DNA of 64,000 nucleotides from Haemonchus contortus (GCA_000469685.2 LS997562.1:28594677-28658676); one strand, 5' to 3'; positions 48,101 through 63,100 are shown, counted from the first letter of the stretch. Made by a program: numbers and translations. Notes: generated by a model from the sequence alone, not told the origin.

Positions 48101-51100
48101 AGGCTCACAAGGAAGGTCTTTCAGGGCGTGGGACGCTTTTCAAAAATGGTTTTCTGCATGGTGTAGAGGCATAACATTCCGCTAAATGGCCTTCTGAATG
48201 CCAAAAAGGGCGAAAATGATTTTTCGAAAAATTGCCGTTTTAATCTACTGAGCGTCGCTTGTTTCATTCATGGCGTCGACTGTCCGCACAGTAGGAAGCG
48301 CCAGTGGATTGCGCATTGAAAATAATGTGAACAGTAGCCGAAAAAGGGAGCCACATGTTGAACAACATCTACAAGTCGTTAGAATTTGATGTGAGGAGGT
48401 ACCAGCAAAGGGGCTCCAAGCTTCACACTCCCAGGAGTCCCCCTGTCCCCCCTAAACTTCCTTGAATAGTTTTTTCATCAGTTCGGCTGTTTTTGCATTC
48501 CTCACATCGAGTGTTCATTCGGTTGGTAAGATGTTGGTAAATTGGTAAGATATCATTTTGGTAGACAAAAAACGCGATATCATATCATCTGGTCTTCAGA
48601 CATTGTATGAACATACAATTCTTTGAATGATTTGAACAGTAATGGTTTGATTGTTGTTGTATTTTGACCGAGTTGCTTCAGAAGTGATGAAAGGCACATC
48701 TGATTTCGATGATTTCACCGTTTTTTTACCATAGCTGATCTCGCCCCGTTGTAGGGTTTTGTCCACTGCTCCGGTTGGTCATAACCATTTCCTTCTCTCC
48801 TCACGGTCAGTATTTTCTGCAGCCACCTCTACTTCAGCAATGTCCTTCTTGATCGCGTCCTGCCAGCCCTTCATAGAAGGACGCGGAGTTAGAGGATCGT
48901 ATGTTCGGAACGGGTATCGTCCAAACCCTTCCTCTTGTCATTGATCTAGTAATCTGGCGCTTGAATGATTTTTTAGGGGTGAAAACTTTTCATATAAAGC
49001 CCAATGCTCATGGATCCTTCAGCAAGAAGACGAGTTGAAAGAGAAGAGGGGGACTCTTGGGAGTGAATCCTGGAAGCTCCTCCACTGATAGTGCTTCACA
49101 CATCAAATTCTAACGACTTGTAGAGGTCATCGCTGGTCCTGGTTACGACCGTGACCGGTCAGGCACTCACTTTGGCCCTGATGCAATGTGGAGCCAATCT
49201 GATATCACGGACGAGACGACAAAGCTTTATTGGGCATTAAAGTGAACCGTCTAACAGTCATTCGAAACGGTTTTTATACGGTCATCTTTCAAAATATAGA
49301 GACGCTCTCTTTTATTAGCTCTCTGTCTCGACAGGCGTCAGAGAATGATGAAGCGTTATTAAGGCCTAATTCAGAATATAATGACAATGAATAATACATT
49401 TGGGCTGACTTCCGGGCAAATTGAGAAGTGTCTAAGGTCATAAGGCAGTTATATGAAGCTGACTAATGTTCATGGAGAAGTAAGATTCCTAAGCAAATCA
49501 ATGTCCTCTGTAGAATTACAGGAACTGGTGGTAGCAGCATAAAATGCAAAAACGGCAAAGCCCCAGGGATCCGAACCATCAACCCAGCTTAGACGTCCCA
49601 ATTCGAAGACCATATCGCTATCCACCACACCATCCGTCCCTACCAGGTCAACCGTGGAGAGCACATATGAAACTCCCCCGCACTTTTCGACATGTGGCTT
49701 CCTTTTTCGGCTACTGTTCACGTTATTTTCGATGCGCAATCCACCGGCACCTCCTACTGTGCGGACAGTCGACACCATGAATGAAACAAGCGACGCTTAG
49801 TAGCTTAGAACGGCAATTTCTGAGAAATCATTTTCACCCTTTTTTGGCATTCAGAAGGCCATTTAGCGGAAATGGACCACAGTTCTATACTCGGTGCTCA
49901 TGCCCCTATATCAAACAGAAAACCATTTTGAAAAAGCGTCCAACGCCCTGAAAAACCTTCTTTGTTAGGTCTGAATGTTCAATGGTTAAACACTTTAACC
50001 AAAGTAGCTGCCTACCCGGGTGTAATCACGAGATTTACTTCATATTCGCAGTGTGATAGCCTTAAACCAAATGTAGTGAACGAAATTTAGTAAACGCTCT
50101 CTTTCGTAGAGTCAGATTTCAACTCTTATCACTATAAGAGTATAAGGGCTCGGGTTACTTCCGAACGAACTCGGAGGACTGGCATGAAGGAAACCGTTCA
50201 AAGACCAACGCTTAATAGTTTGACGTGTATCGTTGTCGATTGGTGGTCTTGCATGGCGTTCCGTACCAAGTAGGACAGTTGATACCGAACCAGAGAGGTC
50301 TGTTGAGTCGTCTTTTTGTCATTGCGCTGTCTTTTGCAAACGCGCTGCTATATTCTTGGCAAAGTTTTTTTGCCATATCCACTGTAATCTGTATTCCTAA
50401 AACTATAGCTTTTAACATTATAGTAATTACGATTGGCCCAATCAAAGATGTGACTCCTAATGCGGCTGCGGTGACAGCTACTGCTTCTAGTGTCACTTTC
50501 CACTAGTCTTTGTGGTGTTTATTGATAATTCCAAGTAAGGAAAACGGAAATCATGGTGGCCTCAAGGTTGTCCTCATGAAACGTGGTGGGAGGGAAATAT
50601 CTCGCGTGGTAGTACAGCCATTTAGTTTCAATGGTATCTCTTTTTTGTTGCATATTGCAAGGTAAGCATTTCTGCGCAACAAGAGATTTGCTCAGTTCGA
50701 GTGCAGTCCTAGTGGTTTTGTTGGAAGGATCGCATTCTGCAGTGGATGCTATATTCTCGCAATGAATGGTTACGACAAATTCTGGTGCCGTTGTGCAGGA
50801 TACTGTGACTTCTGCTCCTTCTTGACATTTGTAGCATCCGGTCACAGTGCTTAATTCCTCGGAGCACTTTTGTTCAACTATGAACCCTGCGTTATTGATT
50901 AGCAGGCTTTAATTGATAGCTAGAATGACTTCTCTCTTTGTTGGGTGCGCATTTATCTGCTTATTTTCACAGCCAAACTCTACTGATGACTCTACCTCGC
51001 ATCTTCCTCTGAGATGGCGAACCTTTGGTCGAAAAGCGGTGTGCTTGGCTTTTGTATCGAAATCGCTGTGAGCGAGATTTCTTCGTATGACTGAGTGATG

Positions 51101-54100
51101 TATGGTATCAGAGAGAGATCCTGTTTTGTTCTAGTTTATGAAAATTGAATTCTACTCCGAATTCAACCAGTGGAACCCACTCTACGCTTCCGAGAAGGGT
51201 ATTTGTACCACTCTTATGAAGGAGCATGCCTCAAACGGCAGAAAACATCCGCATAATGGTCCACAGCATGTGTGCTCGCACGCGCATTATCCTGAATATG
51301 GACCAGCTTCTTGTAAGTCCTCTATGTTCTCATGAGGTTTTGAGGTGTTGCATCGGTATTCTGTGAACGATCCTGCTTCTGCACACCTTGTTGTGTAGAA
51401 TATTTCGTGCCCGGTTTCTCACGTAAAGACTGCAGCGCTTTGGAGCATACAAGCTTCAGGGGTTTTTGTCGGGTTTTTGTCACCCTAATTGTCTCGTTCC
51501 CATGTCTGGCATCGATGCAAAGTACTGATTAGATGTGATTGAATAGCACGTCTTCATTATATTTGTAGGAACAGTTCCTTCGGTTATTGCAAACCATGTC
51601 TGCTGAGTGCCTCATGTGCCCATGTTGGCAGGCTTGCGAATCCCTCAGCATAGATAGTATTACGAGCATTGTTGTTTCAGATGTGGGAACATTTAGTGGC
51701 CTTGGATCGAATGTGTTCATGACCACAATTTCTTGAACTGGAATTGTGGTGTCCCTTCTACGTAGGTTGCCCTTTATATTTCGGGATTTGAGAACGAACA
51801 AATAATATTTATTGAAAATCGCTTGACTACCTTTCAAAAATCTCCACATTAAGATCTATACACTTTTGCATGCGTTCGAATCAATTTTTGAAGCACTTTT
51901 GCCACTTTGATTGAGGTCACACTAAAACATGCATTCTGAACGCATCAACAGCTCCTTCAAGTGTCGAAAAACGTTGACCTCTCATTCCATTTTTTTACGT
52001 ACGGGATGAGAAGAAGTCACTCGGGGACTACATGGCTGATAACCTGTCTAATCGTTGTTTTGAGTGCTCAAAAATGTGATTGTTTGAGCCGATGTGTGGG
52101 AGCTCGCATTGTCGGGGTGATGAGGTCTTCAGCAGTTGGTTTCAGGACTTTTTGGAAGGCATTTGCCAAACAAATGGTGGTATAACACTCAGAATTGACT
52201 GTTATTCTTGTTCTAGTGGTAAGGTGGCAACATGTCCCGTTTTTCCAAAGAACAGGAGATCAATTGCTCGGAAGTGCTCGGTGGGCGGACAGCTTTTGTT
52301 GGATTTGGCCCATCTTGAAATACCCACACGGTCGACTGCTGTTTCCTTTTGGGCTCATACGTATAAATCCATGATCCATCACCTGTCTCGATGTCATAAA
52401 CGTGTTTCGGAGCATCGAGATCGTATTTTTTGAGCATTTCTTTCGACCAATCGACACGAGTCCCTTTTTTTGAAGGATTGACCTGTTTTTCAAAAACTTT
52501 TTTACAGTCAAGTGTTCATGCAAAATTGAATGTAAGCTAGTCCCACTAATGCCTAAGGTTGCCTCAATCTCACGATAGGTCACAGACGATCTTGCAGTAT
52601 TAGTTTGTGCACAGCATCAACCGTTTTCGGAACGTGTTCTGCATTCTTGGTTGGAGCGCAGTTCAAAGCTTGTTTTTTGAACGTCGTTGATTGCCGACCC
52701 ATCTGCACACATGAGGCTGTTGTTAGCCGATCCTGTACTTATAGCACACAAAAGGATAGTGACTAGTATCCATATTGAACAATTGATGCTCGTCGGAATG
52801 GATGGGCTATCAAGCTGTCTTTCACAGATTTGTATGACCTCGTACGCTCGAGTTTTTTGCGTTCCACTCTTGGTTTCTACGTGGAGCTTGGGCCGATGGG
52901 ACGGTTCTGTTCCGCTAGGCGCTCGCTCGATGTTTTTCCCTTCTTCTTGCCAAGATTGTACTGCTCTTTTTTCTGCTGAGCTCTCCTCTATTGCTTCGTC
53001 GAGAAGATATAGTTTCTTTTAGAGGCCGATGCAGTAGGATATGGTCATACATTCTTATTTCTCCAGATCGTGTGAATGCTGCTTGGATATCGCACAGCAG
53101 TAATATTTCACGGGTTCTGCTTGCAATAAGGATGTCGTGACTTTTGTTCGCAAGTGACTCTCCGGTATGAACAAGTCGTTGTCCGCATTTTATCGACAAA
53201 GGATCGAATACTATTTGAAGTGGCTTTGGTTTTGCAGTGCGCCATACCTTCGAGTGTGGCATATAGTAACAGCCGACGCTAATCTTATTCACTTCATCAG
53301 CGTATTCTACCACATTTGTGGAGATGTCCTCTTCAAAAATTTTTTGTACCAATTTTGCTCTTCTTTGTTAGTCTGCAGGCGGTTCCACAGTAAGATCAGT
53401 CTATGGAAAGCAACAGCATAGTTATCTGAGAGATCAGTCACGTACTCTTCCAGTAGTAGTGATGCTGTGACAGTTCCATTGTTGACTTGTATTCTCTCTG
53501 AATACTTTTCACAGTATGAGAACGTAGTCTCTTCTCCTATCAGCTCGTCGGGAAAAATTCCCAGACTTTGCAACTCAAACAGTTTGTTGACATTTCTGCT
53601 TTCGTAGGCTCGCCAATAGTGGTTAGTTGTTGCATGAGCTGTTTGCTCTCCGGGTCTTCTGATAAGGAACTGCAGCATTGTGGGTGCGGCTGCTGTTTGT
53701 TTGCATAGGTATGATACCATGGCCATGAATGTTGGGTCCTAAAATTGTTTTGGCGATATGCATTCCAGAGGGCGATTGTAATAGATTACTATTTGGAGGA
53801 ACCAAGCGATAATTACAGTTCAGCCCAACGGGAATATGGGGATTTTGATGTTCTCCCTTAACTTGTGGATTGCACAACCAGAGTTCGTTCAACTGGAAGA
53901 AGTGTTTGTCCCTTTCGACAAGTTTAGCTATGAAAATGTATTTGGATTATCGGTTTTGTTTGGGCTTTCATGTCAATTTCTATGCCGTGTGCAGTGAGTG
54001 TTTTAAGTGTAACCACGTTACTTCGGAACATTTCTGTATGTACACCAATTCCCGACACGGCACACATTTCCTGCGATTGCTAGATCCTGTGTCGTTTGTT

Positions 54101-57100
54101 CTCTGATGAGCGCCTCTGGACACCCTTATAGGAAAAAAACAGTACTTTCTCGGATGGTCTCTGTAGTAGTTCCACACGCTACCTTCGGCTGTCATCAGCA
54201 CGAATTCTTCTCTAGCTTCAATAGCCTGATTACTGGTATTGTCAGAATTAACACAGGCATCATTAGTTGTTGCTCTACCTTGAAATGGTCTGCTATTTTG
54301 AGCATCACTGGGATTATTACTATTCCATGGCTGCCTTTCCTCTCTAGTTCGATGAGGGTTTCTTGATTTTGGGGTGATATTGTTCCTGGGCTGGAATCCA
54401 GGACTTGGTCTGTTGAAGTCATTGAATCAGTTCGGTGGCGAAGCATGCGCTGGCATCGTGCATTTGCTTGCAGCGCGAGCAGTTTTTCTTGGGGCCCCGT
54501 TGCTCTTATGGCCGTCAGCAAAGTACTTCTAACGAAGTTGCTATTTTCAGTATATCTCTTCTTTCATTTATTCCTACCACAGTTCTGCAACACCTTGACG
54601 TGTGGTTCGTATTTTTGCAAAATACGCACGTCTTTGAGACCTTATAGGGCTCTTCAGTTGAGTCTCTCTCTCTTTTTCAATTGTGGTCGTGCCTTGAGGA
54701 GTTGCGCAATCTTAATTCTACGACGTTCATCGCTTCTATCTCTTTCTCCAGCTCATTCATTATGTCTTCAATTTTGACTTCGTCCTTGCTCTGGGTAGAA
54801 ATCAGGACGATCTTCACGATGCTGTATTTAAACTTTTCGAGAATCTTCTCTGTCCAAAGTGCCTCCTGTGCAATGCGAATGTCTTCACCTGCTGACACCA
54901 TGCGGTCAATAAGCATTCTGATTTTGTCGAAGACATTGTTGCAGGCGGCAGCATTATTTAGCAGTTGTAGTTTTTCGGGGATCAACTGTAATCCTTCAAA
55001 GGCTACTTCCGCCTTTCCTCTTGAGCTTTCTTAAAGAGCAGCATTTTCTCCACTGCGCTTAACATTTTGTTATCGCCAGTATTCGGAAGACTGCCGAGCA
55101 CACTGGGAGGTCCTCCTCGTCGCCGTAGAATCTCGGAATTTTCAGCTGGCTGGATTCAGAGTGCAGCAAATCGCGTCCTCTGTGTCAAATTGTACATTGT
55201 CCGATCTGTCGAACATGTCTTCTGACAGCCAAAGCAAGTCCCCATTTCGGATTGCGCTGTGCTATTTCGCTCTTTCTCGGGCTTATTCCCAGCTTTCAAA
55301 CAGGTCTTTGCTCCCAGCTTTCGAGCAGGTTTTTGCAGTTTAATTCTGCTTTCTGTCAGTCTTGCTTCCACCAGGTAGATCATTTTGTTGGCATAGGCTA
55401 TTTTTCCGCGAATTTGCACTCTGAATCGATATCTTCTGTATCATTTATGAGGTCGTGTTTGTTACCTCTAATTTTTGCTTCGTCGAATTTTTTTCTCTTA
55501 TTTGTCGACGAGAGATTGCAGGGAATCCCTGCTAGATTTCGTGACTTCTACCTCGCCAGCTATCAGGTTTACTGTGGTAGAGTACTCTTCGTACTGTGAG
55601 CGATCATCGCCTGCAGAGTTTATCTAATCTGCGTATGAGCTGTACTTGTCTAGCAGATTGCTCAGAGTTTCTGCGCCGAATCCTATTGACTTTTTGTGAA
55701 AAATCAACGACATTTCAGATGGCTATGTGCAAGCTTTATTAGGCAAAACACAGGAAGTCTCGTATCAGTGGTGGAATGGGTACTTATACCCACCCGATAC
55801 GGGCTGACAAACAATGGGGTTATCAAAGGTCAAGGCGGTAAGCGACAGTCTACAGGGTTAGCAAAGGTCGCAGAGGTGAGAAACAGCATACAGCTTCATC
55901 AAGGGTAACAGGGGTGGCGAATTGAGTAGAGGGTTATCAAAAGTTAAAGGGTCGCGCAGAGCGAGACAGTATGTGTATGTAATTGTCCGGAAATTCATAA
56001 CTTCTGTACCCTTGTACCCAGAGCCTTTCGCTGATGGTGGGTAGCAGGAAGTGGTAATAATTGATAGGAAGTGATAAGGTTCCTCAGAAGGCAAAGGCCA
56101 CAGTATCTGTTGCTGACATCGTGTTAATGGTGGTGCCTTGGCACTTCGTAGGTTGCGTGGCGTGTGAAGAGAGAGTGAATGGTTCTCGACAGGTATTAGT
56201 AACAAGTGGTCGGAACTGATAATGAGCTTCACAAGTTCTATAGCCCTTTCGTGTTTGAATGATAGGTGATGTGGAATATGTGGAGATCCTAGCTACTCAG
56301 TGGCTGGAACTGATAGCAACGGATAGCGACTCAAAGTAGGGCTGAAAAACAGAGGACGCGTTCTTCATATTAACAGTGGAACCTCGGCACCTTGGTGGTG
56401 AAGAAATCGAGGACGGTTAGTGCAGGAACTGAAACAACTGATAAGAGCTATCATCAAATCCTAAAAGGGGGAACCCACTGGAACAATTGCATCAATAGTT
56501 GAGCGTTGACTGTTTGGTATGTGATATGAGTATGGTGGGTTCGTTGACGGCCGAGGAGCAGATAAGTATTGATAAGAGCTGATAAAGGGGGAGGGGGTGC
56601 AGAGCATACCTTCCAACGCCTTCGATATAGCTATTTTCGATATAGCTTCGACTCTTCAGCATATTCTCTTAGATTGGGAACGAGGATATTGTTCGATGAC
56701 AAAAAAGTGGTAAATACAGTGATAGGGTTCGAATAAAGGCACTTAACAAAGGATGGAAATTCGGTTTATTTCTTGTTACCAGGTTACGACCGCTACCCAA
56801 CAAGGTCGAGAATCAATGAAGAATCACTGTTTCTCTTCATTTCGATGACATATGCGACAAAACTTATTCGACCAGCAAAAATCTATTATTCTCAAGTGAT
56901 GATATATCCATAAAGAAAGGAGTTTCATCGATAACGACATCTGATAGCGATGTCGTTATCTTCTGACAACATTTGTGAGTACCATTCAAGGCTTTAGTAG
57001 CCTATCAGTCAAATATTCAGTATCGTATTATTCTTAAAATGAAAAAGGAGCAAAAGTTCGAGGCTTCTAGCCATGGGCATAATGATCGGCACGTACTGAA

Positions 57101-60100
57101 TACCACTTGCACTGCGGTATTAGTACTGCACCAAATTCCGTGCTCAGAAATGTTTCACTTGCCACGAAGAAGGAGTGAAGGGTGAGCCGATTATTTTTTT
57201 GTAAAGAGAAGGAGGGAGCCCGCAGTAGGCTATCCGACTAGCAATAAACAATTCCACACTGCGGCCAATGCTCCACAGGAATTTCGTGTCGAATTGATTA
57301 CCGACGGGCTTTACGTTTTCTCAATAACTGGATGATATTGGATTGCCTAGTACTTATATTGAGGCTGTCTCTAGACATTAGATATAAGTACATGACGTAT
57401 CCTGACTGAAACTAGTTATCCTTTTATTCCTTACATATCAAATTACACACACGCGATTGTACTGTTTATAATGTCCAACTTCCCATATCAAAAGCTACCA
57501 AACGGAAGACGGGCAGTTGATTCTGTTTTGTAATTAATTCGCGGTAGGCGGCAATCGCGAACTACTTGCCTCTTTATTGCAGCTCTAGCGTTCTTCATAC
57601 GGCCAGATCAATATGCGATTGTTATTTTTGGCTCTACTGTTACTCTTTTTGTTCATGTTTTAACTTATTCGCTGCGCTGCTTCTACTTCAATCTGAGATA
57701 TTCCTTGGTTTACGACGTAGCTAAGCGACATTTCTATCAAATTGCAGCACACCCCTATTCAACGAACCTTAGATCACCATCGATGTTAATCCTGTTTTGT
57801 TTCCAATTTCGGTCAGTAGTTGAGTCGTTTTTTATGTAGCTCTCTGCCAGCCCAATCGACCAGCGAACACTTTCAGAGTCCAATGACGTGCATTGAAAGC
57901 GCTAGACACACGTTGTCAGCGCTGCACATCGTCTGTTGAGTGTTGTAGGCTTTTAGCTATACATGTGGTCTACCATAGTCAACTGAAGACCACCTTTTAG
58001 GCGCCCAATTGTAGGATTTGATCTGGTATTACTGCGATTTGACCAGGGTATTTGACCAGGCCAGCTGGTATATAAACCCGGCCTTTTCACTAGTTATCAT
58101 TGTATCCAGTTCGACTTCTCCAGCAATAAATCTCCGCTTCGACTCCACATCATTGGGAATGCTGGATATCTTGGGAAGCTGATAGAATACATTGCAGCCG
58201 TGTAATTTGCCTGCTAAGCGGTTTAAATGTGGTAAATTCATCGCGATATGCCTCATGCTGGTTTCTAGTGGTTTTTCTAAACAACAAAGGGGTCACCTCC
58301 CTGTAATCAGTTAACCGCAGTGTTCCTCCATAGCTCTGTCTGTAGTCAGGACCCGTTCGATATATCGCTAACTTCTTAGGTTTGAACGAAATGAACAATC
58401 GAACTTCAGAACATGTCTTAAAGTTTAGCTGATTCAGAATGAAGATTTTGATACTATGAACTACCATCTTCCGTGATGAACTTACTTCGTATAGGTGCGT
58501 TAGTGAAAAAGAGTTTCGAGAAGTCTGCTCTCGATCGGTTTATGGCCAAAAGAAGTTCGCCATTTTAGTAAATATGTAATTCCTTATTGTGGGTGCTAGA
58601 TTAGTACCATCCTTCTGGAACACAAAAAGGCGAAGTCCTACATTGAGTTGCGCCTGTGGTGGCTCGTTTAACCCTTTGACGACAGCGCGGCTCAACGGTG
58701 TGCCGCGCTTTTTCATTGGTTGCTTTTCTCTAATATTCGTTTTTCCCGGCGTTTTTTTGTGTTCAATGGGTTTGCAATCTCCAAATAATACTATTCACAA
58801 AATGAGCCCAAAAAAAAATATTGTTAACTTATAAAAACTTGTGATAAACTCTAACCCTTTCCTGTAAACACATATTTCGTGTGTTCTTCGGAAACAATCG
58901 ATGCAGTGTGACTCTTAGATCTAACGCACACAGTATTGACTCGCCTATTACTAACTGAAGCATGAACACCCATAGTATCGAGATAATTGTTCGTAACAAC
59001 TCTTCATGAACTTGACCTCTTTTCAACTTCCTATTCCTGACTTTTATTAATACTCCTATCCAGCTTTTAATGAGTCCAGAACAAGTAAGTGATATTTTCA
59101 ACCAGCAATTAGCCTGAATTACGCACTAGCACTAGTAGTCGGTACGGAGATGTGTTCTTTGGTTCAGGGGTTGGCCAATTTGTTCTACGTGGGCTCCTCT
59201 CGGCAAAGCAACTACAGCTGCCAGATCCTCCCTTGTAGGCGCCTCTCGGCCCGCCTCTTAGTCCTTCATGTGAACACCTTCACAGAGTAGCTTATAAAGT
59301 TTTGTTTCATATTCTTGTCTCTTGAAAGGAACATATTGCCCGGAAACTATTCTGCCACGGAGTGGTCCAACTACTTGTCAAAACAAGTTTTCTTCCTCGG
59401 GTCTGTACACTTTCTCACAGTTCGATGGAGCAGTCTCAGGAAAATCCTGAACATGCGATAACTTTTGCCTTCCAATTGATTATTGTCGGCCAATTTGGGT
59501 TGAATTGCTCGAATGAGGGGCTTTCGTCACTACTTTCTCAGCAATAGAATGCCCTTCAATCGCAGGTCTAGGGCTGGAATAATCTCTCAAAGGAGACATC
59601 TGCCATACAAAAATTTGTAGGCATAATCGAAAACTTTTGATTTCGATAGGACATCCATCATGGAAGTATGCATACTTCAATCTTCCCTGTCTATCGTCTC
59701 TACGACATTAAGTGGAAGCATTCTTTTTCGTTCAATATAATTCGTAAAAATCAATTGGTCGGGTCGTAGCAACTAAGTAAACAATTATGTGGACCAAGTT
59801 GCTGAGAGATTACTAAGTTTGCATGAGATTCTTCATCACTTAACGATTCATTTCCACTGCCTAATACGATAGTGTCTCGTTACTTTCGGAATCACATCTA
59901 TAATCTTTTAGAATACTAAGGTGAGGACAAACCTGCGGAAAAGCCATTTCTCATAGTTCCCTCTCTCTCCGTCGGTTTCGACCAATTGCCTTGCAAAACC
60001 GCCCTCAAAATCGCCTACTATAGACTTGCTCATTTCGACTCCCGAAGCTATATTATGCATGAAAACTAGAACTACCTAAGGTAGAAATCTCATAATCACC

Positions 60101-63100
60101 TATTTCACACCGATTACAAAATAAATGGAAAAGGGCTTAAAAAAGTAAAAACTGTTCATGTCAGAAAAAAAAGATTGAACCGTGAGATAGCGCGGCTTAA
60201 TGGTGAATCGCGGAAGCGGAAAGCTTCGAAATGCGTCTGTACCGTGCGCCTGACTCGCAAGAAAGCGCGCTGTTGTCAAAGGGGTAATGGTTGTGGGTAG
60301 TTCTCCATGAAAATCGCATCGCGCCCGCTGCACCTCATCTCGTGCGGACGAGCGCTGTGGAAGGAAGGGTTTGAGTTTCCAGTGGAGAAATACGGTAGTC
60401 ACCGCGCAGCAACTGCAGCTTGAGTTTTTGATTGGGGAGAAAAATCACCACCCTCGTTCAGTCATGGCACTGAGCAAGAGTATTGATTAACGCATTCATG
60501 ACTTTTGGGTCGCGGCGTTCAATAACCAATGTTGGGACGTAATGGCTATGGCAGAACATGTGAGAAAAGCATTACAGTGGCTTATGATTTTTATAATATT
60601 TATATTATTATTATTGATATATTTTTTCATGATATTTTATTATATGGTCAAATGAATGTTACAGTCTATAATCTGGCGAGAAACTAACGCTGGTTAATCG
60701 ATGTATTTTGAAATGGTGTAGAGTAATCTGCGAACGTTAATGTAGTTTTTCCTCTACATGATATTTCAGTGGTAATCGTGTTGTGGATAATATTGGTTGC
60801 GGCACGCTCCATAGCTCCACGGGTCGATCAGATTCTCTTCTGTGTCCTCTACTCACTGAATCCGAATGCGGCTCTCTACTATGTTCTTAAGACAATTGCC
60901 GACTACAAACATAGCGGAGGTAAATTAGCTATGCTTGATGTGTGCCTATTCGAATGTGACCATAATTTTAGATCTCGAACTGTCATGGTCTAGAAGCTTT
61001 GAAGGTTTCACACACCATTTCACCCCTGGGGCCGCGTTGGTAATGCTGCTAGTGGATATAATCTGGATGGGCATGGCAACGCTGTTTTTTGATTTTATGT
61101 TCAGTGATAGCGACTTCACGCTCTTCAAGCTATCATTTGGCAGAAAGGTTTTTTTACGTTATCAATTTCTGCTTTTTCAATAATCCTTTCAATCAATCCT
61201 GTTCGATCATTACTCTCTTGAGTAGTATCAGACTCCACCGTTATTTTCAGTATCTGAGTGGTTCTGTCACCAGTCCGGAACAGAATGATAGTAACAAAGA
61301 GACCGACGAAGGTTTGCTGAAGACACAAGCAGGCATTTCGGTGCGGCGCCTTGTCAAGGTCAGACTTGTCGTTTCGTAGCATTTTGAAGGTTTAATTTTT
61401 TCGATTTTTTTCAATCTTCAAAACTTCCTTAAGATCTGTATGAGAATGCTCAAGTATGTTTGGGGATTCCAGCTTCTTCTCCTGACTGCTTGACAGTGAG
61501 TAATAGGTAAAAACGCTTTCTTATGCCGAAAACGTTCATTGGTCCAGGAATGTTCGGGGGTTTGTATGAAATACTCTGGAAGGACACTCTCTTTTATGTG
61601 CGCATAGCGGAGAGGGTTTGCGGAGATTTGATACGATCACACTCGGTTAATAAAATTGAGGCTTATCCTCGGTCTTTTTGTTTAGATTTTACTGTGATGG
61701 AGCGGCTTGCAAAGATCTGCCTCAAGAAGCTTTGAGATTGCAAATTTGACACAAGCTCCGATCGTGTTCAGCAACGGAGTAGGCGAACTGCCGGAGATCG
61801 GAAATATTCTAGCCATTTTGAGGTTAAATTATGAAGATTGAGCCATATGATATATTGAAATGCGCACAAAAATGGGTAGTGTTTAATACTGCTTTGCCGT
61901 ACAGGTTTGTTATGGCTGAACCGGTCGACGTTTCGACTGAATCCTCATGCAGTCGATACGCATTAACGGATAACTGCGTCCGTTTTGAAAAGAGATTGCG
62001 CAAATCGAGGGATGGTTTATCAACTTCGGTGTTCAGTCTGTGAAGAAATATATATTGGTGAGGCGGGAAGGATGCTCGACATACGTGTGAAACAACATCT
62101 GGCAGGAGAAAGGCAGGGAAGTCTACAACACCATTTGGTAGGCACCGACTAGAAGGACATCAAGGCAGCGACTTCGACATCGAATGTGAAATCCTAGCCT
62201 ACGAGAATGAGATTAGTGTCAGAAAGATAGCTGAAGCCTTACATTTTCGCACGAAAATCCAAGCCTAAACAACCGAAGTGAGTGCTGGCCATAACAAGTG
62301 AACTCTTGTCGTTCATTCCCCTTTGTGGACTTTGAGATCACATAATTCTTATCTTACGATCATCAATGGTGTCTCGCTGATCCCCTGTTGTTCACAGAGA
62401 GTGGCAAGTAACGCTGGTGGAACCGCAGAGGGTTGATCTTTTTGCTGGGAACATTTACATGTTTTAGTTTCCGGGAGTCGTTGCAACTAGCCTAGCGCGT
62501 TTTAATCACTACCCACTTTTATGCGACATCAATATATCATACTACTCAATCTTCATTATTTAGCCTCAAAATAGCTAGAATATTTCCGATCTCCGGCAGA
62601 TCGACTACTCCGTTGCTGGACACGATCGGAGCTTGTGTCAAATTTGCAGTCTGCGGTATGTGCTTCCCGCTGCGTATGGTACACCTTCTACCGCCTCCTC
62701 TACAATGCCCTGAAAACTTGTCCGCCTTTGAGTGGGTGTCGACTAATCCGGTTTCGGGACCATTATTACACCCATCTTATCGGTTTTTCCACTCGACAGT
62801 TACCCTTTGGCTATCCTTGGAAGTCACAAGTCCATATGAAAAACAAATCTCAGAAAGCAGTTTTAGCGTGAACTGTGTCCCTGAGTTATGTTTTTGGAAA
62901 GAGGAGTGGACAAGTATCGGCAAAACTGTACAATATTTCTACGAAATCTTTCAGGTCTTTTATGCACCAAAAATGAACACTTTCCAGATTTGGGCTTCAA
63001 CAGGGGAGCGCGCTGTTGACGGTATGTCATTGGAAGCGTATGTTGGACAGGTAGGCGGGCTTTTTTTGGAGTCCGAGGAGATTGAAAATTTAAGCTAGTA

